From assembly GCF_020215645.1 (NCBI RefSeq), contig NZ_CP084058.1:5890001-5954000 (forward strand): DNA of 64,000 nt, given 5' to 3'. A model generated the notes under the pieces. That model saw only the letters and a list, made by a program, of their open reading frames with translations, made no database searches and had not been told where the DNA came from. This document shows positions 7,937-16,703 of the stretch, piece by piece. Both the position numbers and the translations under genes were made by a program. The DNA is from Nonomuraea gerenzanensis. Its GTDB lineage: Bacteria > Actinomycetota > Actinomycetes > Streptosporangiales > Streptosporangiaceae. Position 1 is the stretch's first letter. Every line of letters starts with the position of its first letter.

Positions 7937-10189
7937 TCACGCGCCGGCGAGCGCGGCCTTCAGATGGGCGCCGGTGATGGATCCGGGCGCGCCGGGCAGG
8001 TCTCCGGGCGGCCCCTGGAACAGGATGCGGCCGCCGTGCTTGCCGCCGCCGGGGCCGAGGTCGATCACCCAGTCGGCGCGTTTGACGACGTCGAGGTGGT
8101 GCTCGATGACGATGACGGTGTTGCCGCCGTCCACGAGCCGGTCCAGCAGCGCGACGAGGGTGTCGACGTCGGACAGGTGCAGGCCGGTGGTGGGTTCGTC
8201 CAGGACGTAGACGGCGCCGGTCCTGGACAGCTCGCCGGCGAGTTTCATGCGCTGCAGCTCCCCTCCTGACAGGGTGCTGGTGGGCTGGCCGAGGGTGAGG
8301 TAGCCGAGCCCGACGTCCAGCAGGGTGCGGACGCGGCCGGCCACGGCGGGCTCGGTGAAGAAGGCGGTGGCCTGCTCGGCGGTCAGGGCGAGCACGTCGG
8401 CGATGGTGTGGCCGCGCAGCCGGTGGGTGAGCGCCTCGGGCCGGTAGCGGGTGCCGCCGCACATCTCGCACACCGTGGTGACGGGGTCCATGAAGGCGAG
8501 GTCGGTGTGGATGAGGCCGCGTCCTTCGCAGCGGGGGCAGGCGCCGTCGGAGTTGTGGCTGAACAGGGCGGCGGGGGCGCCGGTGGCGCGGGCGAACAGG
8601 CGGCGGATGGCGTCCAGGACGCCGAGGTAGGAGGCGGGGCTGGAGCGGGCGGAGGTGGCGGGGGCGGCCTGGTCGACGACGATGACGCCGGGGTGCTGGG
8701 CGGGCAGGATGCGGGTGATCAGGGTGGATTTGCCGGATCCGGCGACGCCGGTGACGCAGGTGAGCACGCCGGTGGGGATGCCGGCGGTGATGTCGTGCAG
8801 GTTGTGCAGGGTGGCGGGGGTGATGGTGAGCCGCCCGGTGGGGCGGCGGGGGCGGGTCTTGAGCGGGGTGCGGTGGCGCAGGGCTTGGCCGGTGCGGGTG
8901 CCGGAGGCGGTGAGGGCTTCGACGGTGCCGGTGAAGACGACGTGGCCGCCGTGGACGCCGGCGCCGGGGCCGAGGTCGATGACGTGGTCGGCGACGGCGA
9001 TGACGTCGGGGTCGTGCTCGACGACCAGGACGGTGTTGCCCTTGTCGCGCAGGGCCAGCAGGAGCCGGTTGAGGCGGCCGACGTCGCTGGGGTGCAGGCC
9101 GGCGCTGGGTTCGTCGAAGACGTAGGTCATGCCGGTCAGGGCGGAGCCGAGGTGGCGGACGGTCTTGAGTCGCTGGGCCTCGCCGCCGGAGACGGTGGAG
9201 GTCTCGCGGTCCAGGGTGAGGTAGCCGAGCCCGATGTCGTCCAGGCGGCGCAGTGCCCGTGCGGCGGTGTCGGCGACGGGGTTGGCGAGGCCGGTCAGGA
9301 CGGTGATGAGGTCGGTGATCTCCATGGCGGCGTGGTCGGCGATGGAGTGGGGGCCGATCCTGGTGGCCAGTGCGGCGGCGTTGAGCCGGGCGCCGTGGCA
9401 TCGGGGGCACACGCCTTCGGTGATGAGGTCCTGGACGGCGCGGCGGGTGCGTTCGGACAGGGTGGAGGTGTCGCGGTTGAGGTAGAGGCGGGTGAAGCGG
9501 TCGGCGACGCCTTCGTAGTCGACCTTGTTGAGGGTGCCGTTCTTGCCGTGGACGTCGACGGTGAAGCCGCTGCCGTGCAGGAGCAGCCGTCGTTGTTCGG
9601 GGGTGTAGTCGCGGATGGGTGTGGCGGGGTCGAAGGTGCCGGAGCGGGCGTAGATCTGCCATTGCCAGGTGCCGACGCCGAACAGGGGGAAGCGGATGGC
9701 GCCGTCGTCGAGGGAGCGTTCGTCGTCGATGAGGGCGTCGGGGTCGAGCCGGACGGCGCGGCCGAGGCCGTCGCAGCCGGGGCACATGCCGGTGGGGTCG
9801 TTGAAGGAGTAGGCGAAGGAGTAGCCGGCGCTGGGGGTGCCGTAGCGGGAGAACAGCACGCGCAGGATCGGCATGATGTCGGTCATGGTGCCGACGGTGG
9901 AGCGGGCGTTGCCGCCGACGGGCTTCTGGTCGACGACGATGGTGGCGGTGAGGTGGTCGATGGCTTCCACGTCGGGTTTGTCGTGGGAGGGCAGGCGGTT
10001 GCGGATGAAGGCGGTGTAGGTCTCGTTGAGCTGGCGTTGTGCTTCGGCGGCGACGGTGTCGAAGACGATGGAGGACTTGCCGGAGCCGGACACGCCGGTG
10101 AAGACGACGAGACCGTTCTTGGGGATGCGCAGGGAGACGTTGCGGAGGTTGTTGACGCGCGCGCCGGTGATCACGATGCTGTCGTCCAT
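7937..10189 (-). CDS. UvrA-like ABC ATPase without UvrB partner domain
   Basis: The 750-residue product has two ABC cassettes: Walker A GVSGSGKSS near residue 32 and GVAGSGKST in the second half, signature motifs VSGGEAQRLK and LSGGELQRMK, and Walker B regions DEPSAGLHPSD and DEPTTGLHLSD. Zinc-finger cysteines (CPGCDG, CPRCHG, CPRCEG) are present. It is about 200 residues shorter than true UvrA (about 950) and belongs to the UvrA-like class that includes drug-resistance proteins such as DrrC; a role in tolerating DNA-binding compounds is an inference. ATG 10189 sits opposite an operator-like palindrome shared with the divergent XRE gene. Confidence 0.88.
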   Translation of the reverse strand: MDDSIVITGARVNNLRNVSLRIPKNGLVVFTGVSGSGKSSIVFDTVAAEAQRQLNETYTAFIRNRLPSHDKPDVEAIDHLTATIVVDQKPVGGNARSTVGTMTDIMPILRVLFSRYGTPSAGYSFAYSFNDPTGMCPGCDGLGRAVRLDPDALIDDERSLDDGAIRFPLFGVGTWQWQIYARSGTFDPATPIRDYTPEQRRLLLHGSGFTVDVHGKNGTLNKVDYEGVADRFTRLYLNRDTSTLSERTRRAVQDLITEGVCPRCHGARLNAAALATRIGPHSIADHAAMEITDLITVLTGLANPVADTAARALRRLDDIGLGYLTLDRETSTVSGGEAQRLKTVRHLGSALTGMTYVFDEPSAGLHPSDVGRLNRLLLALRDKGNTVLVVEHDPDVIAVADHVIDLGPGAGVHGGHVVFTGTVEALTASGTRTGQALRHRTPLKTRPRRPTGRLTITPATLHNLHDITAGIPTGVLTCVTGVAGSGKSTLITRILPAQHPGVIVVDQAAPATSARSSPASYLGVLDAIRRLFARATGAPAALFSHNSDGACPRCEGRGLIHTDLAFMDPVTTVCEMCGGTRYRPEALTHRLRGHTIADVLALTAEQATAFFTEPAVAGRVRTLLDVGLGYLTLGQPTSTLSGGELQRMKLAGELSRTGAVYVLDEPTTGLHLSDVDTLVALLDRLVDGGNTVIVIEHHLDVVKRADWVIDLGPGGGKHGGRILFQGPPGDLPGAPGSITGAHLKAALAGA

Positions 10190-10200
10190 GCCGCCACGCT

Positions 10201-10229
10201 ACCGTATGGTGTACGGCACAGCGTACGGT
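10201..10229. promoter_or_regulatory. Operator-like repeat between the UvrA-like and XRE genes
   Basis: CCGTA and TACGG arms (10202-10216) are separated by five bases, and a further GTACGGT follows at 10223-10229, twelve bases after the first GTACGG. The outer ends ACCGTA and TACGGT also pair. It lies 12 bases before the UvrA-like start and 45 before the XRE start, a good position for control of both by the small XRE protein. A perfect ACCGTACGGT occurs again just after the XRE stop (10538-10547). Confidence 0.5.
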
Positions 10230-10259
10230 CCGCCGGCCCGCGGCTGCCGATCGGCCCGG

Positions 10260-10265
10260 TATAAA
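10260..10265 (+). promoter_or_regulatory. -10 box TATAAA of a leaderless XRE transcript
   Basis: TATAAA ends eight bases before the ATG at 10274, so transcription should start within one to three bases of the start codon. There is no ribosome site, in keeping with a leaderless message. Confidence 0.55.
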
Positions 10266-10273
10266 GTGGGGGC

Positions 10274-10531
10274 ATGGTGCGACCACCGCTGACCCCCGAG
10301 GAACGGCTCCGCGGCGAGCAGCTCGGCCACGTGCTGCGCCAGGCACGCGGCGAGCGCAGCATCGTCGAGGTCGCCGCCGCGGCCGGCATGTCCGCCGAAA
10401 CCCTCCGCAAGATCGAGACGGGGCGGATCGCCACGCCGGCGTTCTTCACCATCGCCGCGCTGGCCGACGTGCTCGGCATCTCCCTCGACCGCCTCGCCGT
10501 CCGCTCCACACCCGCTCCCGCCCCCGGGTGA
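10274..10531 (+). CDS. Small XRE-family repressor (HTH only)
   Basis: An 85-residue protein made almost entirely of a five-helix XRE DNA-binding domain: LGHVLRQARGERSIVEVAAAAGMS, then the recognition helix region ETLRKIETGRIATPAFFTIAALADVLGIS in two parts. A short Pro/Ala tail follows. It is divergent from the UvrA-like ATPase, and repeats that could be its binding site lie between them and again just behind its stop. Control of the UvrA-like gene is a reasonable guess. Confidence 0.85.
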   Translation: MVRPPLTPEERLRGEQLGHVLRQARGERSIVEVAAAAGMSAETLRKIETGRIATPAFFTIAALADVLGISLDRLAVRSTPAPAPG

Positions 10532-10842
10532 GGGCTGACCGTACGGTTCCCGGTTCGGCGTCGCGGCGGGGGAGACGAGCGCCGTCGATGCGCCGAACAG
10601 CGCAGCCGCCGCGACCGGCTCCAGCCGGATCCGGAGGCACCGGCCGGCTCCCCGGCAGCCGCGGAGATCGCAGGGGAGGAGCGCGACGGCGACAGTGCCG
10701 CGCTCGTGCCGGCCACGGGTTTCGTAAGGGCGGAACCCGGCCCTGCTGACCCCGGCAGCCGAGCCGACGGGCGGGCGGCTGTGACGTCCGCCCATGCCCG
10801 GTCAGGTGGCGTCCCCGTCGGCGACCATGGCCAGTCCGGGCA
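10532..10842. other. Intergenic stretch with a second ACCGTACGGT palindrome
   Basis: This 311-base gap between the XRE stop and the end of the hydrolase gene has no believable gene. The perfect ten-base palindrome ACCGTACGGT at 10538-10547 repeats the half-sites of the operator at 10201-10229. Otherwise it is GC-rich with no clear terminator. Confidence 0.55.
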
Positions 10843-11670
10843 TCAGGGGTCACGGGTGGTCGACGGCCCGGTTGCCGTGAAGCTCAGCAGCAGTTCGCCG
10901 ACCGTCTCGGGCGCTTCCAGCATGGGCAGGTGCCCGACGCCGGGCAGCAGCTCGACCCGGGCGTCCGGCACCGCGCCGTACCGGTGCGCCGAGGACGGCT
11001 CCCAGCGGGGGTCGGCAGCGCCGAAGATCACCTGAACGGGGACATCGAGGGCGGCCAGGCGCTCGGGCATGCTTCGCTCGGCGATGTAGGCGGTGTTGCG
11101 GCGCAGCACCGTCCGCATCACGCCGTAGGTGATGCTCCGTACGTCGGCGACCACGTCGTCCGGCAGGTCCACCGGGCGAACGGCCGTCGCGCCGATCCCC
11201 TTGCGGATCATCGCATCCGAACGCCTCGGCCAGATGAGCGGGCCCAACGGCGGGGCCAGAAGCACCCGGAGGATGAACGGCTGCCGCAGGAGCGCGTCCG
11301 GACTCGGGCCGCTGCTGATCAACGCGAGCGAACCGACGAGGTCGGGACGTTGCTCGGCGAGCGCGGTGGCGACGTAGCCGCCGCTGGAGTGCCCGGCCAC
11401 GGCGACGTGACGAAGGCCGAGGTCGTCCAGCAGCGCCGCCACCTGGCCCGCCTGCGCGGGCACGTCATACGACGGCGCGGGCGGAGACTGACCGCAACCC
11501 GGCAGGTCGACGCGGATGACGTGATGGTGGCCGGCCAGCGCCGGCACCACCGGGCCCCAGAAACCGCCCGAGGCGCCCGACCCGTGGATGAGCAGCAACG
11601 GCGGCGCCTGCCGCGGGCCGTCATGGACCACGTGCACCCCATGCGGGTGCTCAATGTCGTATTCACTCAT
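10843..11670 (-). CDS. Alpha/beta hydrolase
   Basis: The 275-residue product is a typical single-domain alpha/beta hydrolase: oxyanion-hole HGSGASG, DLPGCGQS, nucleophile elbow GHSSGG, a mobile lid region around residues 140-200, acid-strand segment VIFGAADPRW, and a C-terminal catalytic histidine in PGVGHLPMLEAPE. ATG 11670 (MSEYDIEHP) is preferred; the frame stays open upstream to 11844 but that part is arginine-rich and unlike a hydrolase. The substrate is unknown. It reads toward the XRE gene and is not clearly part of an operon. Confidence 0.87.
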   Translation of the reverse strand: MSEYDIEHPHGVHVVHDGPRQAPPLLLIHGSGASGGFWGPVVPALAGHHHVIRVDLPGCGQSPPAPSYDVPAQAGQVAALLDDLGLRHVAVAGHSSGGYVATALAEQRPDLVGSLALISSGPSPDALLRQPFILRVLLAPPLGPLIWPRRSDAMIRKGIGATAVRPVDLPDDVVADVRSITYGVMRTVLRRNTAYIAERSMPERLAALDVPVQVIFGAADPRWEPSSAHRYGAVPDARVELLPGVGHLPMLEAPETVGELLLSFTATGPSTTRDP

Positions 11671-11871
11671 GCGGAGACTATGGACGGGCGGCCGAGCGTC
11701 AGTCTTGGACAAATGTTCCCGCGCAGGTGAAGACCGGCGGCCGTCGCCATGACGGCTCGCCCGGCCGCGCCGCGGTCGCCGCCGCCCGCACCTCGCCGCC
11801 GCCCGCGCCGGGACGGCCAGCCCGGCACCAGCCACCCGCCGCACCCCCGACGCGGCCCCCCTCCGGTCGCG

Positions 11872-13854
11872 TCATTGGCGCGAGAGCGCGCGGGTGAGCC
11901 CCGCCAGGATGGTCGTCGCGAGGATCCACCCTGCGGCGATCATCGCCGCGGCCAGCCACTGCTGCGCGCCGCGCGGGCCGAAGGAGCCCTCCTGCCCGAA
12001 GCTGATGATCGGCAGGAGCAGGTCCAGGGTGTAGAGGAAGGCGTTGAAGGGGGGAGCCTCGCCCGGCTTGAAGGCCGGCGGCTGGTGGGCGGTGAAGACG
12101 ACCGTGCCGGCAAGGAGAAGGGCCGCGAGCCAGAGCGCGGCGCGGAAGGGGCGGTAGCCGTACCCGACGGTCCAGTCCTGCGCATGTCCCCACAGCCGCG
12201 CCCCGAGCCGCTGCCCCGAGCGGCGGCGGCGCTGTTTGGCCAGCAGCACGTCGCGAGCAGCCTCATCGTGACCCTGCCGGCGGTAGACGGCGGCCAGCTG
12301 CTCATAAGGCTGAGGCTGGTAGGCCTGCCCGGCCAGCCAGCCGAGCCGCTCCCGGACAGGCAGGGGAGCCTCCAGGCTGTCGTAGGTGAAGCCGTTCATC
12401 AGGACGCGGGCAGGCCACCGGGCGGGGACATCGTCGAGCACGCCGACCCGGCTGTGGCGAAGGTCGACGGACCGCAGCAGATGCGTCCGCGGCCCGATCC
12501 TCAGCGAAGCCGCATCCACACCACGAAGGTGAAGCTCGCCGTCGATGGTGGTCTCCGCCAGGCACAGGGTGGCAGCGATCCGGGAGTTCCTGATCGAGAC
12601 GTCTCCCGTGGCCGTGAAGCCTTCGCAGCAGTCGATGCCCCCGCCCGCGTTCACCTCCCACAGGGACAGCACGCGCCCGCCGGGATTGCTGAGGGCGGCA
12701 CCGTGAAACTCCAGGCTGCCCTCGATCCGGGCGGTGACGAGCACGATCTCCCCGTCGGCGCGGAACCCTTCGCTGCAGCTGAGCCTGCCCGTGACCCCCA
12801 GCCGGCGCAGGGACAGCGCCGTCGCGCCCGGGTTGGACAACCTCGCGCCGTCGAAGTTCACCGATCCGCGGACCTGGGTGGAGTCCAGGAAGACCTCTCC
12901 CTCCGCCACGAAAGCGGGTGTGAACCGCAGCCCGCTGCCGATCTCCATCAGCGGCGCGTTCAGCGCGCGTCCCTTCGGATCGGCGAGGCGCGCCTGCGCG
13001 CAACGCAGCGAACCGGTCACCCGGGCTCCGCGCAGAAGGACTTCGCCTTCGGCGGAGAAGCCGTCATCGATGCGCAGCCCGCCCTCGACACCGAGTCTCT
13101 CCGCGTTCAGGGCGACGCCGCCCGGGTTGGACAGCCGGGCTCCGCTGAAGACGCACCGGCGCCCTATCCGGGCGTCCTGCACGCTCAGCTCCCCCCAGGA
13201 GCGGAAACCGCGGGCGCACGACAACCCGCCGTCGATGACGGCCCCCTCGGCGGTGAGGCTGAGCCCGCCTGACCGCCCGGCCCGTGCGCCGTCGAGAGTC
13301 ATCGCCCCGCCTATCCTGGCGCCGGCAACGCGGAACTCACCGTCGATGACGGCGTCCGCGCACAGCAGGTCACGATCGACATGCAGGCCGTCGGCCTGGA
13401 CGGCCTGACGTGCGTGGATCGCCGCACCGCTGAGATCCAGGGTCCCGGACACGTGGGCCCCGGCAAGCTGGACCGGGCCGGTCATCTCGCAGCCTTCCAG
13501 GCGCAGTGCCCCGCCGAACACGGCGTCCACAGCCTGCAGCCCGGGCGCCCGGGAGGCCGCGAGGTCCACCAGGCCGGTGCGGGCCCCGGTGAAGAGCGGC
13601 GCTTGCTCGAACTCGCACCTGGTCAGGATCACAGGGTGCTGTATCTCGGCGTACGACAGGTCCAAGCGGCCCGCGATCCGGGCGCCGGACAGGTGCACCC
13701 CGGGCGTCTGCCCGTCGAGGCGTTCCCGGCCGCCGAGCAACATCCACGCGATGACCGCGGCCCGGACGGGGGCGCCAGGAAGATCCACAGGGCGCGCTGC
13801 GGGAAACGCCTCCCAGAGGGCGAGTTCCGGCTCGGACAGATCCTCGATGATCAC
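11872..13854 (-). CDS. Pentapeptide-like repeat membrane protein
   Basis: The 660-residue product has a long central array (about residues 55-470) of turns such as HLSGARIAGRLDLS, FSGARLSNPGGVAL and FDGARLSNPGATAL, which suggest a right-handed beta-helix related to pentapeptide repeats. A cluster of basic residues follows (AKQRRRRSGQRL), then two or three C-terminal membrane spans from about residue 565, ending at the C-terminus. Proteins of this plan in Streptomyces are often labelled membrane-associated oxidoreductase, but no cofactor site is visible and I make no enzymatic claim. It probably displays the helix on one face of the membrane. Confidence 0.75.
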   Translation of the reverse strand: MIIEDLSEPELALWEAFPAARPVDLPGAPVRAAVIAWMLLGGRERLDGQTPGVHLSGARIAGRLDLSYAEIQHPVILTRCEFEQAPLFTGARTGLVDLAASRAPGLQAVDAVFGGALRLEGCEMTGPVQLAGAHVSGTLDLSGAAIHARQAVQADGLHVDRDLLCADAVIDGEFRVAGARIGGAMTLDGARAGRSGGLSLTAEGAVIDGGLSCARGFRSWGELSVQDARIGRRCVFSGARLSNPGGVALNAERLGVEGGLRIDDGFSAEGEVLLRGARVTGSLRCAQARLADPKGRALNAPLMEIGSGLRFTPAFVAEGEVFLDSTQVRGSVNFDGARLSNPGATALSLRRLGVTGRLSCSEGFRADGEIVLVTARIEGSLEFHGAALSNPGGRVLSLWEVNAGGGIDCCEGFTATGDVSIRNSRIAATLCLAETTIDGELHLRGVDAASLRIGPRTHLLRSVDLRHSRVGVLDDVPARWPARVLMNGFTYDSLEAPLPVRERLGWLAGQAYQPQPYEQLAAVYRRQGHDEAARDVLLAKQRRRRSGQRLGARLWGHAQDWTVGYGYRPFRAALWLAALLLAGTVVFTAHQPPAFKPGEAPPFNAFLYTLDLLLPIISFGQEGSFGPRGAQQWLAAAMIAAGWILATTILAGLTRALSRQ

Positions 13855-13975
13855 AGGGCACTCCTGGAAGGTCGCACGCGCCGGTCATCGCCCTGATCGC
13901 CGCCCGGCGCCCGGCGCCCGCACCACGCGCGCCACGCGCGCCACGACCGGCGCCACGATCAGGGCCACTCGCGCG

Positions 13976-14929
13976 TCACACCAGCGCCAGCTGCGCCGCC
14001 CGGGGCTCGCCCCGCGCCGCCTCCGGCGCCCCGCACTCCATCCCGTACACCCGGCACAACTGCGCGATCTGCCCCGTGATGCGCCCCTCGTACGCCTGCG
14101 ACGGCAGCCCCGCCCGGTCGTACAGCTCCTCATACCGCTCCACCAGCTGCGGATGCGCCTGCCCCAGCCACTCCACATACCACTCGCGCGTGCCCGGCGG
14201 CAGCCGCAGCACCACCGGCTCCACCCGCCGCACGCCCGCCGCCGCGATCCGCCGCACGGTCGCGCCGAGCTGGTCGGCCGCGTCGCTGAGCAGCGGCAGC
14301 ACCGGCGCCATCAGCACCCGGCAGTCGACGCCCGCCTCCACCAGCGCCGAGACCAGCTCCAGCCGGGCCTGCGCCGAGGGCGCCCCCGGCTCCACCGCGC
14401 GGCGGATCCGCTCGTCCACGAACGCGATGGAGACCGCCACCCGCGCGCCCGCCCGCGCCAGCAGCGGCGCGTCACGCAGCACCAGCGGCCCCTTGGTGTA
14501 GACGGTGAACGGCGCGCCCGCGGCCGCCAGCGCGGCGATCACGTGCGGCATCAGCCGGTAGGTCTCCTCGGCCGCCTGGTAGCAGTCGCCGGCCAGCCCC
14601 ACCGCCAGCTCCCCGCCGTCGAAGCGGGCAAGCTCGGCGCGCAGCCGCTCGGCCGTGTTCGGCCGCACCACGATCCGCGTGTCGAAGTCACGGCCCAGGT
14701 CCAGGCCCAGCCGCCGGTGCGCGGCACGGGCGCCGCAGCCGCGGCAGGCATGGGCGCAGCCACGGTAGGGGGAGACGGCCCACTGCTGGGCGATGCCCGC
14801 GGTCTGCGGCACCCGCTCGATCACCGTGCGGGCCTGCAGCTCGTAGAAGCCGTCGCGCAGCACCGCCCGCCGCTCGATCAGCGGGCGATCGTCGGCGGCG
14901 TCGACCAGCGAAAGCGCGTCCCAAGCCAC
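13976..14929 (-). CDS. Radical SAM protein, Rv2578c-like
   Basis: The 317-residue product carries CX3CX2C (CAHACRGC) in the context SPYRGCAHACRGCGAR, the iron-sulfur/SAM site of the spore-lyase-like branch known from mycobacterial Rv2578c. Later segments (FDTRIVVRPN, AVSIAFVDERIRRAVEPGAPS, VLMAPVLPLLSD) agree with that family. The aromatic residue that usually precedes the third cysteine is glycine here, and the following phenylalanine is also glycine. All three cysteines remain, so the cluster can probably still form. The gene is divergent from the SMR pump; no substrate can be deduced. Confidence 0.85.
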   Translation of the reverse strand: MAWDALSLVDAADDRPLIERRAVLRDGFYELQARTVIERVPQTAGIAQQWAVSPYRGCAHACRGCGARAAHRRLGLDLGRDFDTRIVVRPNTAERLRAELARFDGGELAVGLAGDCYQAAEETYRLMPHVIAALAAAGAPFTVYTKGPLVLRDAPLLARAGARVAVSIAFVDERIRRAVEPGAPSAQARLELVSALVEAGVDCRVLMAPVLPLLSDAADQLGATVRRIAAAGVRRVEPVVLRLPPGTREWYVEWLGQAHPQLVERYEELYDRAGLPSQAYEGRITGQIAQLCRVYGMECGAPEAARGEPRAAQLALV

Positions 14930-15072
14930 ACCCTCCAGTGGAACACGTATTCGACTGCGTTTTCAAGCGGTTCGCCGCAACCCGCCGGACCGGGCCGCCC
15001 GGAAGAGGGGAGTGGCACCATAAAATCGAGACACCCGTACCACTTTCTCGCACCCCCGGGAGAGAACCACCC

Positions 15073-15396
15073 ATGGCCTGGCTCCTGCTCGCCCTCGCCA
15101 TCACCAGCGAAGTCCTCGCCACCACCGCGCTCAAACTCAGCGACGGCTTCACCCACCTCGGCTGGAGCATCGTCGTCGCCGCCGGCTACATCACCTCCTT
15201 CGCCCTGCTCGCCCGCGTCCTGAAACTCCAGCTCGACATGGGCACCGCCTACGCCGTCTGGTCCGGCGCCGGCACCGCCGCCATCGCCCTCATCGGCGCC
15301 GCCTTCATGGGCGAGACCCTCACCGCCCTCAAGATCGGCGGTATCCTGCTCATCATCGGCGGCGTCGTCCTCCTCAACCTCGCAGGTGGCCATTGA
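15073..15396 (+). CDS. Small multidrug resistance (SMR) transporter
   Basis: The 107-residue product has four membrane spans and Glu13 in the first, in MAWLLLALAITSEVLATTAL, matching the essential proton- and drug-binding glutamate of EmrE (Glu14). GTAYAVWSGAG and the last span match the family. A GGGAGAG ribosome site (15058-15064) precedes ATG 15073. SMR proteins work as dimers to export cationic drugs in exchange for protons. The stop overlaps the TTG start of a TetR-type regulator, so this is a pump-repressor pair. TAAAAT near 15021 may be a promoter -10 box. Confidence 0.92.
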   Translation: MAWLLLALAITSEVLATTALKLSDGFTHLGWSIVVAAGYITSFALLARVLKLQLDMGTAYAVWSGAGTAAIALIGAAFMGETLTALKIGGILLIIGGVVLLNLAGGH

Positions 15397-15977
15397 ACCC
15401 ACACCTGAACCCACACCTGAACCCCCATCCCACCACCCCCAGCCAGGAACGCAGCCGCCGCAGGCGCGCCACCCTCCTGGGGGCCGCCGTCACCCTGCTC
15501 ACCGAAGGCGGCTTCAACGCCGTCACCCACCGCGCCGTCGCCCAGCGCGCCCACCTGCCCCTGGCCGCCACCACCTACTACTTCGCCTCCCGCGACCAGC
15601 TCCTGGCCGAAGCGTTCGCCCAGCTCGTCGAGACCGAGCTGGCCACCACCCGCGACTGGATCACCCAGCACGGCCTGACCGCCCTCACCGACCAGGTCGC
15701 CACCGCCGACCGCACCCGCCAGCTCGGCCTGTGGGAGCTGTACGTCCACGCCGGCCGCGACCCCGTGCTCCAGCACATCGCCCGCCGCTGGACCGACGGC
15801 TGCGTACGCCTCGTCGCCGAAACCCTCGCCCTGCCCGAGACCGACCCCCGCGTCCGGCTCCTCTACACCACCGTCTGCACCCTCTGGCTCGAGCACGTCG
15901 TCGAGCAACGCCCCCTCGACCAGGCCCGCGCCCTGCTCACCCGCGCCCTGGCCCACGCCACGGAAGGAACCCCATGA
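15393..15977 (+). CDS. TetR-family repressor coupled to the SMR gene
   Basis: The 194-residue product has a TetR N-terminal HTH (FNAVTHRAVAQRAHLPLAATTYYFASRDQLL) and a helical ligand domain. I place the start at TTG 15393, where TTGA overlaps the SMR stop and AGGTGG lies five bases upstream. This start gives an unusual N-terminal tail, MNPHLNPHLNPHP, encoded by a 12-base tandem repeat. It likely represses the pump genes. Its stop overlaps the ATG of the DUF952 gene, so three genes form one tightly packed unit. Confidence 0.88.
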   Translation: MNPHLNPHLNPHPTTPSQERSRRRRATLLGAAVTLLTEGGFNAVTHRAVAQRAHLPLAATTYYFASRDQLLAEAFAQLVETELATTRDWITQHGLTALTDQVATADRTRQLGLWELYVHAGRDPVLQHIARRWTDGCVRLVAETLALPETDPRVRLLYTTVCTLWLEHVVEQRPLDQARALLTRALAHATEGTP

Positions 15978-16270
15978 CCATCCACCACCTGGCCCTGCGC
16001 ACCGACTGGGAGCAGGCGCAGAAAGCGGGGGAGTACCGCATCTCCACCCTCGGCCGCACCCTGGAGGAGGAAGGCTTCATCCACTGCAGCCGCGACCTGA
16101 CCCAGCTGCGCGGCGTCCACACCGCCTTCTACGGCCACCTCGCCGAGCCACTGCTCGTCCTCGACATCGACCCCGCCGGCCTCGACGTCCGCCTCGAGAA
16201 CGGCTTCCCCCACCTGTACGGCCCGCTGCCTGTCACCGCGGTCACCGCCACCCGCCCCTACACCCCCTGA
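15974..16270 (+). CDS. DUF952 protein
   Basis: The 98-residue product reads TIHHLALRTDWEQAQKAGEY and EEGFIHCSRDLTQL, then DVRLENGFPHLYGPLP: the order known for DUF952, a compact domain of unknown activity. Histidines and Cys in FIHCS and the FPHLYGPL segment are conserved in the family. ATG overlaps the TetR stop (ATGA), placing it third in the SMR operon. Confidence 0.88.
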   Translation: MTIHHLALRTDWEQAQKAGEYRISTLGRTLEEEGFIHCSRDLTQLRGVHTAFYGHLAEPLLVLDIDPAGLDVRLENGFPHLYGPLPVTAVTATRPYTP

Positions 16271-16304
16271 ACACCGCACCGGGCCGGGCACCACAATGGA
16301 GCGC

Positions 16305-16679
16305 ATGGACACCCGAGCGGCCGCCCAGCGCTTCGCCGACACCTGGCAGCACGGCTGGCGGCACCACGACGCCGCCGCCATCACCGCCCTCTACCGCGAC
16401 GACGCCGTCCACACCAGCATGCCCTTCCGCCCCCCGCACCACGGCGCAGCGGCCATCGCCGACTACATCGCCTGGTCCTTCGCCGGCGAGAGCGACCCCG
16501 AGGTGACCTTCTCCGCACCCCTCGTCGACGGCGACCAGGCCGCCATCGAGTTCCGCGTCCGCGCCTACGACCACGGCCGCCCCGTCACCCTCGCGGGCTG
16601 CGTCTTCGCCCAGTTCGACCCCGACGGGCTCGCCGTACGGACCCGCGACTACTGGCACACCACCGACGGCCACCACTGA
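16305..16679 (+). CDS. SnoaL-like / NTF2-fold protein
   Basis: The 124-residue product has the helix-then-curved-sheet pattern of SnoaL-like proteins: RFADTWQHGWRHHDAAAITALYRDDAVH, then HHGAAAIADYIAWSF and a C-terminal FDPDGLAVRTRDYWH. ATG 16305 has GGAG five bases upstream; ATG 16296 in frame is the alternative. Members range from cyclases to steroid isomerases to simple binding proteins, so the role is open. It follows the DUF952 gene after 34 bases. Confidence 0.82.
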   Translation: MDTRAAAQRFADTWQHGWRHHDAAAITALYRDDAVHTSMPFRPPHHGAAAIADYIAWSFAGESDPEVTFSAPLVDGDQAAIEFRVRAYDHGRPVTLAGCVFAQFDPDGLAVRTRDYWHTTDGHH

Positions 16680-16703
16680 ACAAGCGGCGGCGGCACGGGT
16701 GTT

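Noticed and set aside
8408..10264. Open frame of 618 codons opposite the UvrA-like gene
   Set aside because: Gly/Ala/Val-rich antisense shadow with no domain.
7926..10346. Open frame of 806 codons overlapping the UvrA-like gene on the same strand
   Set aside because: Out-of-frame reading of the UvrA-like gene, Arg/Pro/His-rich and without motifs.
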